A stretch of 64,000 bases of DNA from Conchocele bisecta (GCA_029237695.1 CM055266.1:8945805-9009804); one strand, 5' to 3'; shown: positions 60,701-61,980, counted from the stretch's first letter. A program made the numbers and translations. Notes: generated from the sequence alone by a model not told the origin.

Positions 60701-61980
60701 TATTCCGAAAGGAATGGATTAAAAAAAAACTCTGAATCATACGCAGATCTGTCGCCATATATCGCCGATATTGATTTCGAAAATATTTTCCGTAAATTGT
60801 GTTGAAAGAAAAGTTGACACAAAATTCAGAGTTCATGAGGAATTGTCGGTGGGATTATGCTTTCAAATTCGAATAAATTAATCTAATCACAGCCAGTATA
60901 TCACTTTTCTTGCTATAGTCCCTGTTCTCATGGATCCGTGCCCCTAAGCACATAAATTCATATTGTGTGTTATATTGAGATTAAGTCCTGAAAATGCATA
61001 CATCAACATAAAGTTCAAACACTTGACTATGAGTGCACATAAGGTATTCGCCAAAATTGTTGTTTATGCAAGTCTTAGCGTCCCTAGAAATAACCCACCC
61101 AAGTCACCTAATTGATCTTGACACTTCTCATCAGGTTCGTGCCCTACAACTTTTTTCCCATTTGAGTGACATTCCTTGATCACTCATACAATAAAGAAGT
61201 GTTGCTGCCTAGATGCATCAAATTTAAATATGGTGAAGTCCAGATTCACCTAGAAATCAACATATATCACATTTTATACATAATTTGCGAACAGACCCTC
61301 TTCAGATTAAGGAAGTATGTAGAAAAATCACTAAATAGGTGGTAAATCACAATTGTATGTAACTGTAACTTAGAAAACCGTGGGAAACAACTTAAAATAC
61401 CTTTTTTAAATAGTTTTCAATTAACACTATTCTTAGAATATGCTTATTCACTTGTTTTCTAGGGGCACGAATCAATGAGAAGGCACGAATCCATGAGAAT
61501 TGGGGCTATACACAGTATAACAGCTTCTGTGTAAGTGTGTATCGCCACGGGGAAGCCGCTACTGGGGTAATTGGATAAATTAAAGTTTCACATAGTTCTA
61601 AAATATGCTATTTTGGAACTTTGTCATGTTGACATGGGCCAGTGGCATTTATCGAATAAATGAAATTAATTGGTCCGAAAAACTCTAGCCCGAAATGTCG
61701 CTGGTCCGAAACGTCGAAAGTACCACGGCATGAACGTTTCCATAATTTATTGTCTGGCCGCTATGAAACATAGAGTACAACCAACACGCAAAATATTAAT
61801 ACAAAAAATGAAAATTGCCTCTATACAAACCTCGTCACCCCAATACAACACGTCCTTCGTTCGATCGCGGAGTTTCCTGTACTGATTTATAAACTGGATT
61901 ATCCCGTGTTTTCGAACATGATCGGCCTGTTTTTTCGTGTCTTCCCAAGAAAGAGGAGAACCTTCGGAAAGTAGACCCAT
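24451..61980 (-). CDS. GCLC: Glutamate-cysteine ligase catalytic subunit, 17 exons (whole gene span)
   Basis: The enzyme joins the gamma-carboxyl of L-glutamate to L-cysteine using ATP, the first and rate-limiting step of glutathione synthesis; it is cytosolic and in animals pairs with a modifier subunit, GCLM. Seen: joined on the minus strand, the 17 exons listed separately give 1989 nt, 662 residues with no internal stop, and every intron is GT-AG with consistent phases. The product aligns end to end with animal GCLC: WGDEVEY (48-54), [12 protein letters not shown] (103-114), FRPME (430-434), FYFRKDI (489-495), DVDTRC (554-559) and ARWMRDF (580-586). The glutamates of the first two motifs correspond, as I recall, to metal and substrate ligands in the yeast structure. 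The C-terminal tail is longer and unlike vertebrates. Introns are long and filled with mobile-element relics. Expression cannot be read from sequence, but nothing suggests a pseudogene. Confidence 0.97.
24764..24977. repeat. FB-4 foldback with TTAA ends
   Basis: TTAACCCTTACTACGCTG facing CAGCGTAGCAAGGGTTAA (near match), TTAA on both sides, core CATCTCCAGTGGAGACGATT. It lies 44 bp upstream of the exon 17 acceptor. Confidence 0.85.
25290..25500. repeat. FB-9 foldback
   Basis: CATGTCCAGCCATGGGTAAA facing TTTACCCATGGCTGGACA, GGGAACTGCTTGAACCCGC facing TTCAAACAGTTCCC. Copy of 9541-9735. Confidence 0.85.
25758..27545 (+). mobile_element. Large minisatellite element with two arrays and 3-prime hairpin
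   Basis: Left part ACTAGATGGCCGTGGCCTGC; array 1 (25905-26480) of about four units of 149-164 bp with CAATGATGATAAA and GCAGAGATATAGTA; array 2 (26515-27068) of three 192-bp units with ATGTTGGATAGTGATATG and GGTGGTCCTAGGTGGTACAG; a GGAC microsatellite (27241-27292 and 27461-27502) split by a foldback; right end TAACACTAAATGCCCCCTCC with GTGGTGGGGCAT (hairpin 27514-27541). HINE/pearl-like by layout. Lies in GCLC intron 16, sense strand opposite to the gene. Confidence 0.7.
27294..27452. repeat. Foldback inside the GGAC microsatellite
   Basis: 22-bp perfect terminal inverted repeats, beginning ACATTAGGGTACTTATGTGG and mirrored at 27431-27452, with two internal AGCCACATAAAACGATTTT copies. It splits the microsatellite in two. 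Confidence 0.85.
27597..27665. repeat. FB-7 scrap at the exon 16 donor
   Basis: CTGGATCTACACTGGTCGCA and AAGCCCCATTTCTCCCATCA; it ends 12 bp from the donor. Confidence 0.7.
27678..27795 (-). CDS. GCLC: GCLC exon 16 (residues 535-574)
   Basis: Encodes [20 protein letters not shown] then [19 protein letters not shown]. Cys559 in DVDTRC aligns with human Cys553, reported as the residue that forms the disulfide to the modifier subunit. Acceptor GACTTGCAG, donor GCCTCAG|GTAGGC, phase 1 out. A tandem array of 85-91 bp units begins about 33 bp beyond the acceptor. Confidence 0.97.
27828..28130. repeat. 85-91 bp tandem array near the exon 16 acceptor
   Basis: Four units marked AGTTCAGGGGACTGAGG at 27834, 27925, 28013 and 28098, each with CATTGAG and TATAAAGTCTACATTTG. 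It starts about 33 bp from the acceptor, on the intron side. Confidence 0.85.
28205..28400. repeat. FB-8 foldback
   Basis: Core GATGAGACGGCTCGTAACGA then GCCGTCTCATC, flanked by CACTGTAGATCCA and GGATCTGCAGTATTTG. Confidence 0.8.
28817..28929 (-). CDS. GCLC: GCLC exon 15 (residues 497-534), cysteine-rich
   Basis: Ends with [13 protein letters not shown], matching the family block MSIDTIINGK. The first half, [20 protein letters not shown], carries five cysteines within 20 residues (498, 506, 510, 511, 516), where the human protein has a variable loop with one. Acceptor CTCCTCCAG, donor GGCAAG|GTACTT, phase 0 out. The loop could be redox-active; that is inference only. Confidence 0.95.
28954..29175. 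repeat. FB-2 foldback
   Basis: GGGGGCCGTTTCACTAAACT to GTTTAGTGTATCGTCACCC; centre GGCTGCATAAACAACG. It begins 24 bp beyond the exon 15 acceptor. Confidence 0.8.
29179..29482. repeat. FB-1 foldback MITE
   Basis: TAGCCTATTTCATCAACATT to AATGTTGATGAAATAGGCTA, CAG on both sides; abuts an FB-2. Confidence 0.9.
29604..29735 (+). repeat. SINE-A 5-prime fragment
   Basis: GTTTGTTTGTTGGGGTTTAA to the palindromic GTACATGTACATGTTCAAGT word, where it stops. Confidence 0.75.
29845..30272. repeat. FB-12b relative followed by FB-7 right part
   Basis: 29845 starts GAGCTCCAGATAAGGTGC; 30018-30048 is a hairpin, GAGCTGCAAAACTATGCTTT and TTGCAGCTC; 30121-30272 is FB-7 (GGAATGGCGAACAGTGCAGA). Confidence 0.6.
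30359..30440 (-). CDS. GCLC: GCLC exon 14 (residues 470-497)
   Basis: Encodes [20 protein letters not shown] and FRKDILT; KRDAV and FYFRKDI are family signatures. Acceptor TGTTACACAG, donor CTCACAG|GTAACC, phase 1 out. Confidence 0.97.
30526..30990. repeat. FB-6b foldback
   Basis: GTTTCTTCCATGTTTTTCTG facing CAGGAAAACATGGAACAAAC; the arms include AAAAACTATC- and TTGATGAAAAAG-like words. A half copy lies at 28637-28800. Confidence 0.7.
31158..31520 (+). repeat. SINE-A copy
   Basis: TTTGTTTATTGGTGTTAAAC start, CAGCTAGGGTCATGTAAGGC, tail TAAATTACCCTTCGCA; the extreme 3-prime end is missing. Confidence 0.8.
31536..31727. repeat. FB-4 foldback
   Basis: GTCGTCTGCTGTTG facing AACAGCAGACGAC; core ATCTTTTCATTGGAAATGAT. 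Confidence 0.75.
31758..31862 (-). CDS. GCLC: GCLC exon 13 (residues 435-469)
   Basis: Encodes [20 protein letters not shown] and [15 protein letters not shown], the hydrophobic helical block of the family; this is not a membrane span. Acceptor CATTTTGCAG, donor CCAAG|GTAAGTT. Exactly 35 codons, phase 0 at both ends. Confidence 0.97.
32253..32372. repeat. FB-7 left scrap joined to an FB-9 scrap
   Basis: GTGACTTGAGAAATGGGGCT (FB-7) is followed by CCTTGCGGTTCAAACAGTTC (FB-9) just beyond the exon 12 donor. Confidence 0.6.
32398..32490 (-). CDS. GCLC: GCLC exon 12 (residues 404-434)
   Basis: Encodes [20 protein letters not shown] and [11 protein letters not shown], the most conserved stretch of the protein: RFKPPPP and WRVEFRPME are near invariant in the eukaryotic family and line the active site. 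Acceptor ATCCACAG, donor ATGGAG|GTGAGC. Exactly 31 codons. Confidence 0.98.
32555..33000. repeat. FB-7 fragments and a SINE-A scrap
   Basis: FB-7 pieces at 32568-32650 and 32905-32995 (AATGGCGAACAGTGCAATGC, GCCCCATTTCTCCATTCACA). Between them, 32765-32850 has GGTCGAATCCCGTATTTC and ATCCCAAAATCATAACTG, a decayed SINE-A piece. Confidence 0.55.
33067..33209. repeat. FB-2 foldback, left half
   Basis: GGGGCCCGTTTCACTAAACT to GCATATGCT; the right half is replaced by the array at 33205. Confidence 0.75.
33205..33750 (+). mobile_element. Minisatellite element right part with 3-prime hairpin
   Basis: Three units starting CTGTGACCTTGACC at 33205, 33373 and 33541 (period 168 bp), then a hairpin, CCCCCTCACCATTCAGTGGC with GGGGGCAT, at 33718-33747. 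The left end is missing: the array is joined directly to a truncated FB-2. Confidence 0.7.
33837..34081. repeat. FB-8 foldback with TTAA ends (reference copy)
   Basis: TTAA at 33837-33840 and 34078-34081; CCCTTTCAACAC start; core GATGAGCCGGCTCGTGACGA then GCCGTCTCATC. Confidence 0.85.
34132..34244 (-). CDS. GCLC: GCLC exon 11 (residues 366-403)
   Basis: Encodes [20 protein letters not shown] and [17 protein letters not shown], matching the [10 protein letters not shown] block. Acceptor TTGTTTGTAG, donor TTCGAG|GTTTGT. Phase 1 in, 0 out. Confidence 0.97.
34311..34420. repeat. FB-2 foldback, left half
   Basis: GGGGGCCATTTCACGAAACT start, truncated after the GCATATGC centre. Confidence 0.75.
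34483..34560 (-). pseudogene. Tandem duplicate of the end of GCLC exon 10
   Basis: Repeats at 75-bp spacing the stretch coding [20 protein letters not shown] with one substitution (Asp to Asn). The donor is decayed: AAAGGAGATGAG against AAAGGAGGTGAG in the real exon. The frame stays open from exon 10 through the duplicate and stops right after it, so read-through would end the protein. Confidence 0.9.
34569..34701 (-). CDS. GCLC: GCLC exon 10 (residues 322-366)
   Basis: Encodes [20 protein letters not shown] and then [18 protein letters not shown]. Acceptor CGATTGCAG, donor AAAGGAG|GTGAGTTT, phase 1 out. The last part of the exon with its donor is duplicated in tandem at 75-bp spacing in the intron (34483-34560); the second copy has lost the GT. 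The acceptor side overlaps a separate tandem array (34690-35215). Confidence 0.95.
34690..35215. repeat. Tandem array overlapping the exon 10 acceptor
   Basis: Three diverged units marked by CAAGGGGTG at 34714, 34903 and 35043, each followed by GTTAATCTTG and ATATGTCAAT and a GGCAATCTAA-like word. Unit 1 includes the acceptor: TGGCTGCAATCGGAGCAAGG, against TGGATGCAATGGGAGCAAGG in unit 2, where the AG is lost. A hairpin, GCCTGAGCTGTAGCACAGCT then CAGGC, lies in unit 1. Confidence 0.8.
35302..35535. repeat. FB-2 foldback
   Basis: GGGGGCCATTTCACTAAACT to AGTTTAGTGAAATGACACCC around GCATATGCTC. Confidence 0.85.
35671..36060. repeat. FB-7 foldback split by FB-2
   Basis: TTGACTGGAGAAATGGGGCT start; TGATCAAATGGC, TTAGAAGCATGATTGGTG; resumes after the FB-2 insertion. 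Confidence 0.75.
35802..36040. repeat. FB-2 foldback inserted in FB-7
   Basis: GGAGGCCGTTTCCACTAAAC to GTTTAGTGAAACGGGCCCC around GCATATGCAGCCTATGCTC. FB-7 sequence (35671-35801) stops at AACAGTGCT and resumes at TTCTGATCAGACTGTGC (36044), so this copy is nested. Confidence 0.85.
36137..36253 (-). CDS. GCLC: GCLC exon 9 (residues 283-321)
   Basis: Encodes [20 protein letters not shown] and [19 protein letters not shown], matching the family block ALSAASPFYRGYVSDIDCRW. Exactly 39 codons, phase 0 at both ends. Acceptor GTACTCCAG, donor TTACAG|GTACGG. A TTAA-ended foldback (FB-4) starts 38 bp into the upstream intron. Confidence 0.97.
36292..36540. repeat. FB-4 foldback with TTAA ends
   Basis: TTAA at both ends; TTAGACCGCT facing AGCGGTCTAA; core TCATTTCCATAGGAAATGAT. 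The left TGCTTTGACAGCACTTTAGA word is repeated twice, as at 49300. Confidence 0.85.
36541..36730. repeat. FB-4-like foldback, diverged
   Basis: Contains TTTTGTCATCTGTTGTTTAT and the core AATCAGTTCC with GGAAATGATTCTGAAGTG; abuts the next FB-4. Confidence 0.6.
36933..37030 (-). CDS. GCLC: GCLC exon 8 (residues 250-282)
   Basis: Encodes [20 protein letters not shown] and [12 protein letters not shown]. The vertebrate motif GMGNCCLQVTF has two adjacent cysteines (human 248 and 249); here the segment reads [11 protein letters not shown], so the pair is absent and one cysteine sits at residue 253. Acceptor TTTTACCCAG, donor ATCTTG|GTAAGC, phase 0 out. Confidence 0.96.
37058..37215. repeat. FB-7 foldback, shortened
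   Basis: GTAGCTGTGACTGGAAAAAT start, CAGATCAGCCTGTGCAGTC, GTCATGCTTCTAACAAGCAT. It starts 27 bp from the exon 8 acceptor. Confidence 0.7.
37317..37957 (+). repeat. SINE-A copy interrupted by FB-1
   Basis: TTTGTTTATTGGTGTTTAAC start; breaks after GAGGGCCAAACCAG at 37631 and resumes with GTTTCCAGTCCGGA at 37938, then is truncated. The inserted FB-1 is 37632-37934. Confidence 0.85.
37632..37934. repeat. FB-1 foldback MITE inside SINE-A
   Basis: TAGCCTGTTTCATCAACATT to AATGTTGTTGAAATCGGCTA, flanked by CAG on both sides; inserted at the same SINE-A position as the copy at 16230. Confidence 0.9.
37958..38110. repeat. FB-13 foldback MITE beside exon 7 donor
   Basis: TTTGGACACAATTTGTTTTG and ATGCTGTCCGAATATTTAGG ends; same family as 41890-42052. 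Confidence 0.65.
38133..38252 (-). CDS. GCLC: GCLC exon 7 (residues 210-250)
   Basis: Encodes [20 protein letters not shown] and then [12 protein letters not shown], the family block leading to the conserved GFGMG motif. Acceptor CCCGCCAG, donor GGCTTCG|GTAAGG. A foldback MITE (FB-13) ends about 22 bp inside the downstream intron. Confidence 0.96.
38294..38433. repeat. Foldback beside exon 7
   Basis: GTCCCATGAACTATGAGATT arms with a second pair, TTCTTTGAACTATGAGC facing GCTCATAGTTCAAAGAA. It begins about 40 bp past the exon 7 acceptor. Single copy. Confidence 0.75.
38440..38832. other. Intron 6 stretch with two diverged similar blocks
   Basis: 38470-38600 and 38675-38810 share TGATTATA, GAGCATGTACA-like words, GCTCAAAAT and a TTGGTCAA/TTGGTTGAG segment. 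No family name and no coding signal. Confidence 0.35.
38833..38945. repeat. FB-8 foldback, right end lost
   Basis: TTAACCCTTTCACCTTTC start and core GAGCCGGCTCGTGACGAGCC; directly joined to the array fragment at 38945. Confidence 0.75.
38945..39415 (-). repeat. Inverted fragment of the 192-bp array of 26515-27068
   Basis: About 2.3 units containing CCACCTAGGACCACCAAACT, TTCACAGCTTCATAA and ATCCAACATGTTAC, in reverse relative to 26.5-27.1 kb, preceded by a GGCGGGCGG run that matches the array end there. Confidence 0.8.
39524..39737. repeat. FB-8 foldback
   Basis: TTAACCCTTTCAAGCTTGG start, core GATGAGACGGCTCGTTTCGA then GCCGGCTCATC, end GGGGTTGAAAGGGTTA. Confidence 0.8.
39893..39951 (-). CDS. 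GCLC: GCLC exon 6 (residues 190-210)
   Basis: A 59-nt exon encoding [19 protein letters not shown], nearly identical to the vertebrate segment. Acceptor TATGTTTCAG, donor GTACCTA|GTAAGTAG. Too short to stand out as an open frame, but the phases (2 in, 1 out) and the match leave little doubt. Confidence 0.95.
39994..40180. repeat. FB-14 foldback
   Basis: ATCCCACTGGGGAAAATAAA to CGATTGCCAGCAGAATCCC; pairs with 48895-49110 as a family. Confidence 0.7.
40266..40563. repeat. FB-1 foldback MITE, diverged
   Basis: TAGCAGATTTCACCAAAATT to AATTTTGGTGAAATAGGCC; AAGTGTACTT replaces the AAGTATACTT of other copies. Confidence 0.85.
40560..41494 (+). mobile_element. Minisatellite element with 3-prime hairpin, split by FB-1
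   Basis: Diverged units of roughly 125-150 bp sharing GATCCGACTAACGGATCA, GAGATATTCAACATTTGG and TCAAGGTCACC; an FB-1 element (40721-41028) interrupts the array. The right end is a hairpin, GTCTCACTTTCCACTATGGT then GAGAC (41466-41489). It stops about 43 bp before the exon 5 minisatellite. Confidence 0.65.
40723..41026. repeat. FB-1 foldback MITE
   Basis: TAGCCGATTTCATAAACATT on the left and AATGTTGATGAAATAGGCTA on the right, flanked by CAG on both sides; central palindrome ATCACAGCCAATTTGGCTGT. Confidence 0.9.
41537..41769 (-). repeat. 39-bp minisatellite overlapping the exon 5 donor
   Basis: Six tandem units of 39 bp; each holds, on the minus strand, a version of TTCAAGGTCATCCACGCTTC followed by AGGTGAGTTT. 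The exon-proximal unit supplies codons for FQGHPRFR and the donor; all six retain GTGAG. Units 4 to 6 (nearest the exon) are the most alike. The unit is a multiple of three but carries an in-frame TGA. Confidence 0.92.
41737..41850 (-). CDS. GCLC: GCLC exon 5 (residues 152-190), donor inside a minisatellite
   Basis: Encodes [20 protein letters not shown] then [17 protein letters not shown], matching the family block ending in HPRF. Acceptor TTATGTCTGCAG. The donor CTTCAG|GTGAGT is the exon-proximal copy of six related donors in a 39-bp tandem repeat (41537-41769). Only the proximal donor fits: using any more distal copy reads AGG then TGA at once, giving a 190-residue truncated product. The choice of this donor is therefore secure by frame, though use of the others cannot be excluded. 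Confidence 0.93.
41890..42052. repeat. FB-13 foldback MITE beside exon 5
   Basis: ATATTTGGACACTATTTG and TTTTGGGAAACCCC on the left, GTTTCCTAGAATATATGG and TGTCTGAATAG on the right. The second copy is 37958-38110. It starts about 40 bp beyond the exon 5 acceptor. Confidence 0.65.
42266..42345. repeat. FB-3 foldback
   Basis: AAGTACATGTTGTGACCACT arms around CCGTCTCGATGAGACGG; adjacent to the copy at 42395. Confidence 0.8.
42395..42480. repeat. FB-3 foldback
   Basis: TTGTGACCACTCATTTCAAC arms around CGTCTCGATGAGAAGG. Confidence 0.75.
42670..42790. repeat. FB-3-like foldback with a different arm
   Basis: AATGGCAAGTTGGGAGTGCT and its inverse around AATCGTCTCAATGAGACGAT. A partial FB-3 lies just before it at 42585-42640. 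Confidence 0.75.
42830..43105 (+). repeat. Fragment of a CCGACTAACGGATC-type minisatellite element with right end
   Basis: One unit with GAAGCTATTGATGAAGTTTG and GATCCGACTAACAGATCAAG, then ACACCGACACTGCCGG and an end resembling the hairpin at 41463 (TATGTCTCACTTTGCACTAT, GGTGAGATA). Confidence 0.55.
43305..43390 (-). repeat. tRNA-like segment, probable SINE head or decayed tRNA
   Basis: Minus strand: A-box-like TAGCTCATTCGACTAGAG and B-box-like GGTCTGAGCCC, the latter inside a T-arm-like hairpin CCCAGGTCTGAGCCCTGGG. The anticodon arm would be TGGT-ACGATAA-ACCA, with C where U33 should be, and the acceptor stem does not pair well. A functional tRNA is unlikely. Confidence 0.45.
43530..43615. 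repeat. FB-3 foldback
   Basis: AAGTATATGTTGTTACCACT and its inverse around CAGTCTCGGCGAGACGG. Confidence 0.8.
43886..44335 (+). repeat. SINE-A copy (subfamily with GGGTTTAGTACTAAATCCC)
   Basis: Full-length: GTTTGTTTGTTGGGGTTTAA start, then GGCCTATCAACAGCAAAGGT, the palindromic insert, and the tail ending ACCACCCACTGG. Lies in GCLC intron 4. Confidence 0.8.
44453..44554. repeat. Perfect foldback with FB-4-type core
   Basis: TTGGTACATGTATACCAA-type ends with arms ACCTGGTTTTGACAGCACAT and its inverse, meeting at GAATCGTCTCCAGTGGAGAC. The arms pair almost without mismatch. Confidence 0.85.
44570..44830. repeat. Relative of the repeat at 22430-22700
   Basis: Starts AAAAACAAGAAATCAG, continues with TTTAACGCAAAT and CTTGTACAGACAGGCGGACA and GGGTGACGA; the same ordered words occur at 22430-22700. 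Probably a left part of a minisatellite element. Confidence 0.5.
44996..45106. repeat. FB-7 foldback, partial
   Basis: Contains TGGCGAACAGTGTAGGCCCT, CACAGGCTGATC and AAGCCTTATTTCTCCAGTCA. Confidence 0.7.
45167..45392. repeat. TTAA-ended foldback, FB-4 superfamily with a different core
   Basis: TTAA at both ends; outer arms CTCTGCATGCTAG and CAGCATGCAAAGAG; inner TTGTCGTCTGCT word shared with FB-4; core ATGGAGTCCTCCTCTGGACT then CCAT. Confidence 0.75.
45563..45990. repeat. FB-12 foldback
   Basis: Starts GAGCTCCAGATAAGCTGTG. The large hairpin at 45825-45985 pairs AGGAATGAATGGCATTTTTG with CCATTCATTCCT and GTCGCGGGAATACTGGAC with its complement, around GAGGCCTTCCGGCC. Second copy 6400-6925. 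Confidence 0.8.
45985..46364 (+). mobile_element. Mosaic minisatellite element with 3-prime hairpin
   Basis: The left end TGTGGCCTGTCGGCACACG matches the element at 54296; one unit of the 33205-type array (CTGTGACCTTGACCCTGAGC) follows; a 40-bp FB-4 scrap interrupts it at 46125-46168; and the end is the hairpin CCCCTCACCATTCGGTGGCG then GGGGGCAT. Left and right ends therefore come from what look like different families. Confidence 0.6.
46375..46608. repeat. FB-12b foldback relative
   Basis: Inverted version of 29845-30070: contains TTTTTGCAGCTCAACTAAGT, AATTTTCAACTTTATTAC and ends CAGCTTATCTGGAGCTGTG. Confidence 0.7.
46613..47047. other. Intron 4 stretch with a degenerate FB-3
   Basis: 46613-46700 has TGTTGTGAAAGCTGATTTAA and GAGCTGGTTCAAATGGTGAT, a decayed FB-3. 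The remainder (46700-47047) shows nothing recognised. Confidence 0.4.
47048..47454. repeat. FB-5 foldback (reference copy)
   Basis: Starts AGGGCTCCAGATAAGGAATA and ends CTTATCTGGAGCTCTG, so the ends are inverted repeats of GCTCCAGATAAG. The internal hairpin pairs ATGAAAACACATCTTGGTAT with a near copy, around TTGTCTCCTTGGAGACAA. Length about 400 bp. Confidence 0.85.
47778..48280. mobile_element. TTAA-flanked nonautonomous DNA element
   Basis: TTAA at 47774-47777 and 48281-48284; adjoining imperfect inverted termini AGCCCTTATACGGCTCA and TGAGCCGTTCAGGGCCT. This is the pattern of piggyBac- or Kolobok-type elements. The interior is unlike any other repeat here and has no transposase. Confidence 0.55.
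48538..48773. repeat. Large near-perfect foldback
   Basis: Arms of about 110 bp (ending GTTTTAAAGTCACTC on the left and GAGTGACTTTAAAAC on the right) pair with very few mismatches around a short loop near 48650. Words such as TAGTGTGAAAATGTATCGGC recur inverted. A single copy in the window. Confidence 0.85.
48895..49110. repeat. FB-14 foldback
   Basis: ATTCTGCTGGGGAAAATAAA on the left and GATCGCCAGCGGAATTCC on the right, with ACAATTGGCGATAAAAAATT facing ATTTTTTATCGCCAATTG. A second copy is at 39994-40180. Confidence 0.75.
49241..49492. repeat. FB-4 foldback with TTAA ends
   Basis: TTAA at both termini (49241-49244 and 49489-49492); outer arms ACCGCTGTC and TGTGTAGCGGT; CGTCTGCTGTT facing AACAGCAGAC; core TCATTTCCATTGGAAATGA. 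Family as 13040-13283. Confidence 0.85.
49665..49730 (-). CDS. GCLC: GCLC exon 4 (residues 130-152)
   Basis: A short 66-nt exon encoding [20 protein letters not shown] followed by FPR, equivalent to the vertebrate segment ending in ITSFPR. Acceptor TTTGTTTCAG, donor CCAAG|GTATGT. Phases agree with exons 3 and 5. Confidence 0.95.
49825..49990. repeat. Foldback hairpin in intron 3
   Basis: Long imperfect inverted repeat: ACCATTTTGAAATACC and GGAAATAAATC arms around the perfect centre AAGAAACGAGTG-CAGAG-CACTCGTTTCTTA. Single copy seen. Confidence 0.7.
50463..50735. repeat. FB-10 foldback with tandem amplification of its right half
   Basis: A 71-bp palindrome (50463-50535), ACAGTGAAACCTCTCTAAAT facing TTAGAGAGGTTTCACTGT, flanked by TA. 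Its right half plus about 45 bp of flank is then repeated at 80-bp period, giving three copies of GGTCCCCAGGGTGTCTGGTT. Confidence 0.85.
50937..51335. repeat. FB-5 foldback
   Basis: Starts GGCTCCAGATAAGGAATTAG and ends CTTATCTGGAGTCC; the core hairpin pairs ACAATTGTCTCC with GGAGACAATTCT. An open frame across it (50959-51462) is repeat-derived. Confidence 0.8.
51510..51625 (-). repeat. tRNA-like segment, probable SINE head
   Basis: On the minus strand an A-box-like GTGACTTACTAGGAG is followed some 50 bp later by GAGTTCAATCC, close to the pol III B-box GGTTCRANNCC. The fold is not a convincing cloverleaf, so I call it a tRNA-derived repeat rather than a tRNA gene. Confidence 0.4.
51671..51790 (-). 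CDS. GCLC: GCLC exon 3 (residues 90-130)
   Basis: Carries [20 protein letters not shown], the best conserved N-terminal block of the family; Glu105 lies in the EGTPG motif, where the family has substrate and metal ligands. Acceptor CCATTACAG, donor TTCAG|GTAAGA. Phase 2 in, phase 2 out. Length 120 nt. Confidence 0.97.
51990..52312. repeat. FB-11 foldback MITE
   Basis: Terminal inverted repeat TTTCCTGTAACCCGACC facing GGTCGGGTTACAGGAAA; the interior hairpin has ACACTTGCAATGCAAGTGT at its centre and AAAAAGGTACC arms. Single copy in the window. Confidence 0.75.
52476..52570. repeat. FB-3 foldback
   Basis: Core CCGTCTCGATGAGACGG with arms CCACTCATTTGAA and TTCAAATGGTGGTCG, flanked by ATGAAAGTATATGTTG on the left. 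Confidence 0.8.
52805..52890. repeat. FB-10 foldback, diverged
   Basis: Starts TACAGTGGAACCTCTCTAAA and ends GGTTCCACTGTAG, with the interior replaced. The ends fit the small TA-flanked FB-10 family. Confidence 0.6.
53028..53146 (-). CDS. GCLC: GCLC exon 2 (residues 51-90)
   Basis: Starts [10 protein letters not shown], completing WGDEVEY with exon 1, and continues into a less conserved helical stretch rich in Lys and Glu. The acceptor is CTTTTTGACAG and the donor GAGGA|GTAAGTG, leaving phase 2. Length 119 nt. No frame problem. Confidence 0.95.
53195..53275. repeat. FB-7 foldback, partial
   Basis: Contains ATGGTGAACAGTGCAGATCC and AAGCCCCATTTCTCCAGTCA, the right half of FB-7, 49 bp beyond the acceptor of exon 2. 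Confidence 0.75.
53310..53620. repeat. FB-5 foldback
   Basis: Starts GCTCCAGATAAGGAATTAG with the core ACAATTCTAATGAAAT facing ATTTCATTAGAATTGT; the right part is cut near the word GATACTCGC. Confidence 0.75.
53662..53980. repeat. FB-5 foldback, inverted copy
   Basis: Opposite orientation to its neighbour at 53310-53620; contains CCCAATTGAAATTTCCAAAA and ends in ACTTACCTGGAGCACTG. With that neighbour it makes a larger head-to-head pair. Confidence 0.75.
54296..55312 (+). mobile_element. Minisatellite element with 3-prime hairpin (HINE/pearl-like)
   Basis: Left end TGTGGCCTGTCGGCACACG then AATACCCCCACTGG; six tandem units starting TGATAATCCATGC at 54427, 54585, 54743, 54899, 55051 and 55201 (period 150-158 bp); right end a hairpin at 55279-55310 with arms ATACCCCCAACAAA and TTTGTTTGTGGGGGTAT. 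The stem word TACCCCCA also occurs in the left end. This layout is that of Helentron-derived nonautonomous elements (pearl in bivalves). Open frames through the array are repeat-derived, not genes. Confidence 0.7.
55313..56373. other. Intron 1 stretch without recognised repeats
   Basis: No coding signal. A small imperfect hairpin is present at 55412-55457 (GTCTAAATTG facing CAATTTAGAC). Nothing else recognised. Confidence 0.35.
56374..56745. repeat. FB-5 foldback
   Basis: Starts AGGGCTCCAGATAAGGAATT and ends CTTATCTGGAGCTCTG, with the core hairpin TTGTCTCTTTGGAGACAA. Family as 47048-47454. Confidence 0.8.
56746..56948. repeat. FB-1 foldback MITE, right part truncated
   Basis: Starts TAGCCGATTTCATCAACATT and runs through the central palindrome around CCAATTTGG, ending at TTAGTTCTATA. 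It abuts an FB-5 element directly, so one inserted into or beside the other. Confidence 0.8.
56950..58021. other. Intron 1 stretch between FB-1 and the Tc1 element
   Basis: No gene or named family recognised. A short palindrome, CACTTGTCC facing GGACAAGTG, sits at 57899-57919. Confidence 0.35.
58024..59592 (+). mobile_element. Tc1/mariner transposon with near-intact inverted repeats
   Basis: Terminal inverted repeats of about 31 bp (58022-58052 and 59564-59594, counting the flanking TA) differ at only two positions and share CAAAACTAGAAACGTCCCT. TA dinucleotides flank both ends, as expected from Tc1/mariner target duplication. The element lies in GCLC intron 1, opposite to the gene. The ends are well preserved, so the insertion looks fairly recent or the terminal repeats are under constraint. 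Confidence 0.9.
58327..59315 (+). pseudogene. Broken Tc1-type (DD34E) transposase
   Basis: Three reading-frame pieces in different frames make up one transposase. The N-terminal part (58327-58569) holds a helix-turn-helix region with [11 protein letters not shown] and the GRPR linker. The middle part (58547-58729) continues with the second DNA-binding helix (TIRNRLRR). The C-terminal part (58743-59315) is the RNase H-like catalytic domain: first Asp in FTDESRF, second in MHDNARPH, then Glu in PDLNPIEH after 34 residues, hence DD34E. Two frame changes and a TGA just before the VLFTDES segment inactivate it, although all three catalytic acidic residues survive. Confidence 0.9.
59867..60335 (-). 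repeat. Long interspersed repeat R, copy 2
   Basis: About 470 bp that match 18419-18901 in inverted orientation, including the terminal stretch CTCCATTATAACGC and the segment TTAGTTGATTCGTGATTTC. The terminus CACTGC next to TA and the short inverted words suggest a Tigger/pogo-like DNA transposon derivative. No transposase is visible. Confidence 0.75.
60560..60650. repeat. FB-3 foldback
   Basis: Inverted repeat around the core CCGTCTCGTCGAGACGG, arms carrying ACCATTTAATC and TTCAAATGAGTGGT and outer words AAGTATATG and CATCGTATACTT. Same family as 17425-17515. Confidence 0.75.
60651..61830. other. 5-prime part of GCLC intron 1, no repeat recognised
   Basis: This stretch next to exon 1 holds no family member that I recognise. 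It is moderately AT-rich without coding signal. The contrast with the repeat-filled remainder of intron 1 is clear. Confidence 0.5.
61831..61980 (-). CDS. GCLC: GCLC exon 1 (residues 1-50), start codon
   Basis: Begins [12 protein letters not shown] and ends WGDE, matching the conserved N-terminus of animal GCLC; the last residue, Glu50, belongs to the conserved WGDEVE motif completed by exon 2. The start is firm: the ATG at 61978-61980 is the first in frame, an in-frame TAG lies at 61999-62001, and the context is good (G at -3 and +4). The donor reads GAG|GTTTGT, phase 0. Confidence 0.97.
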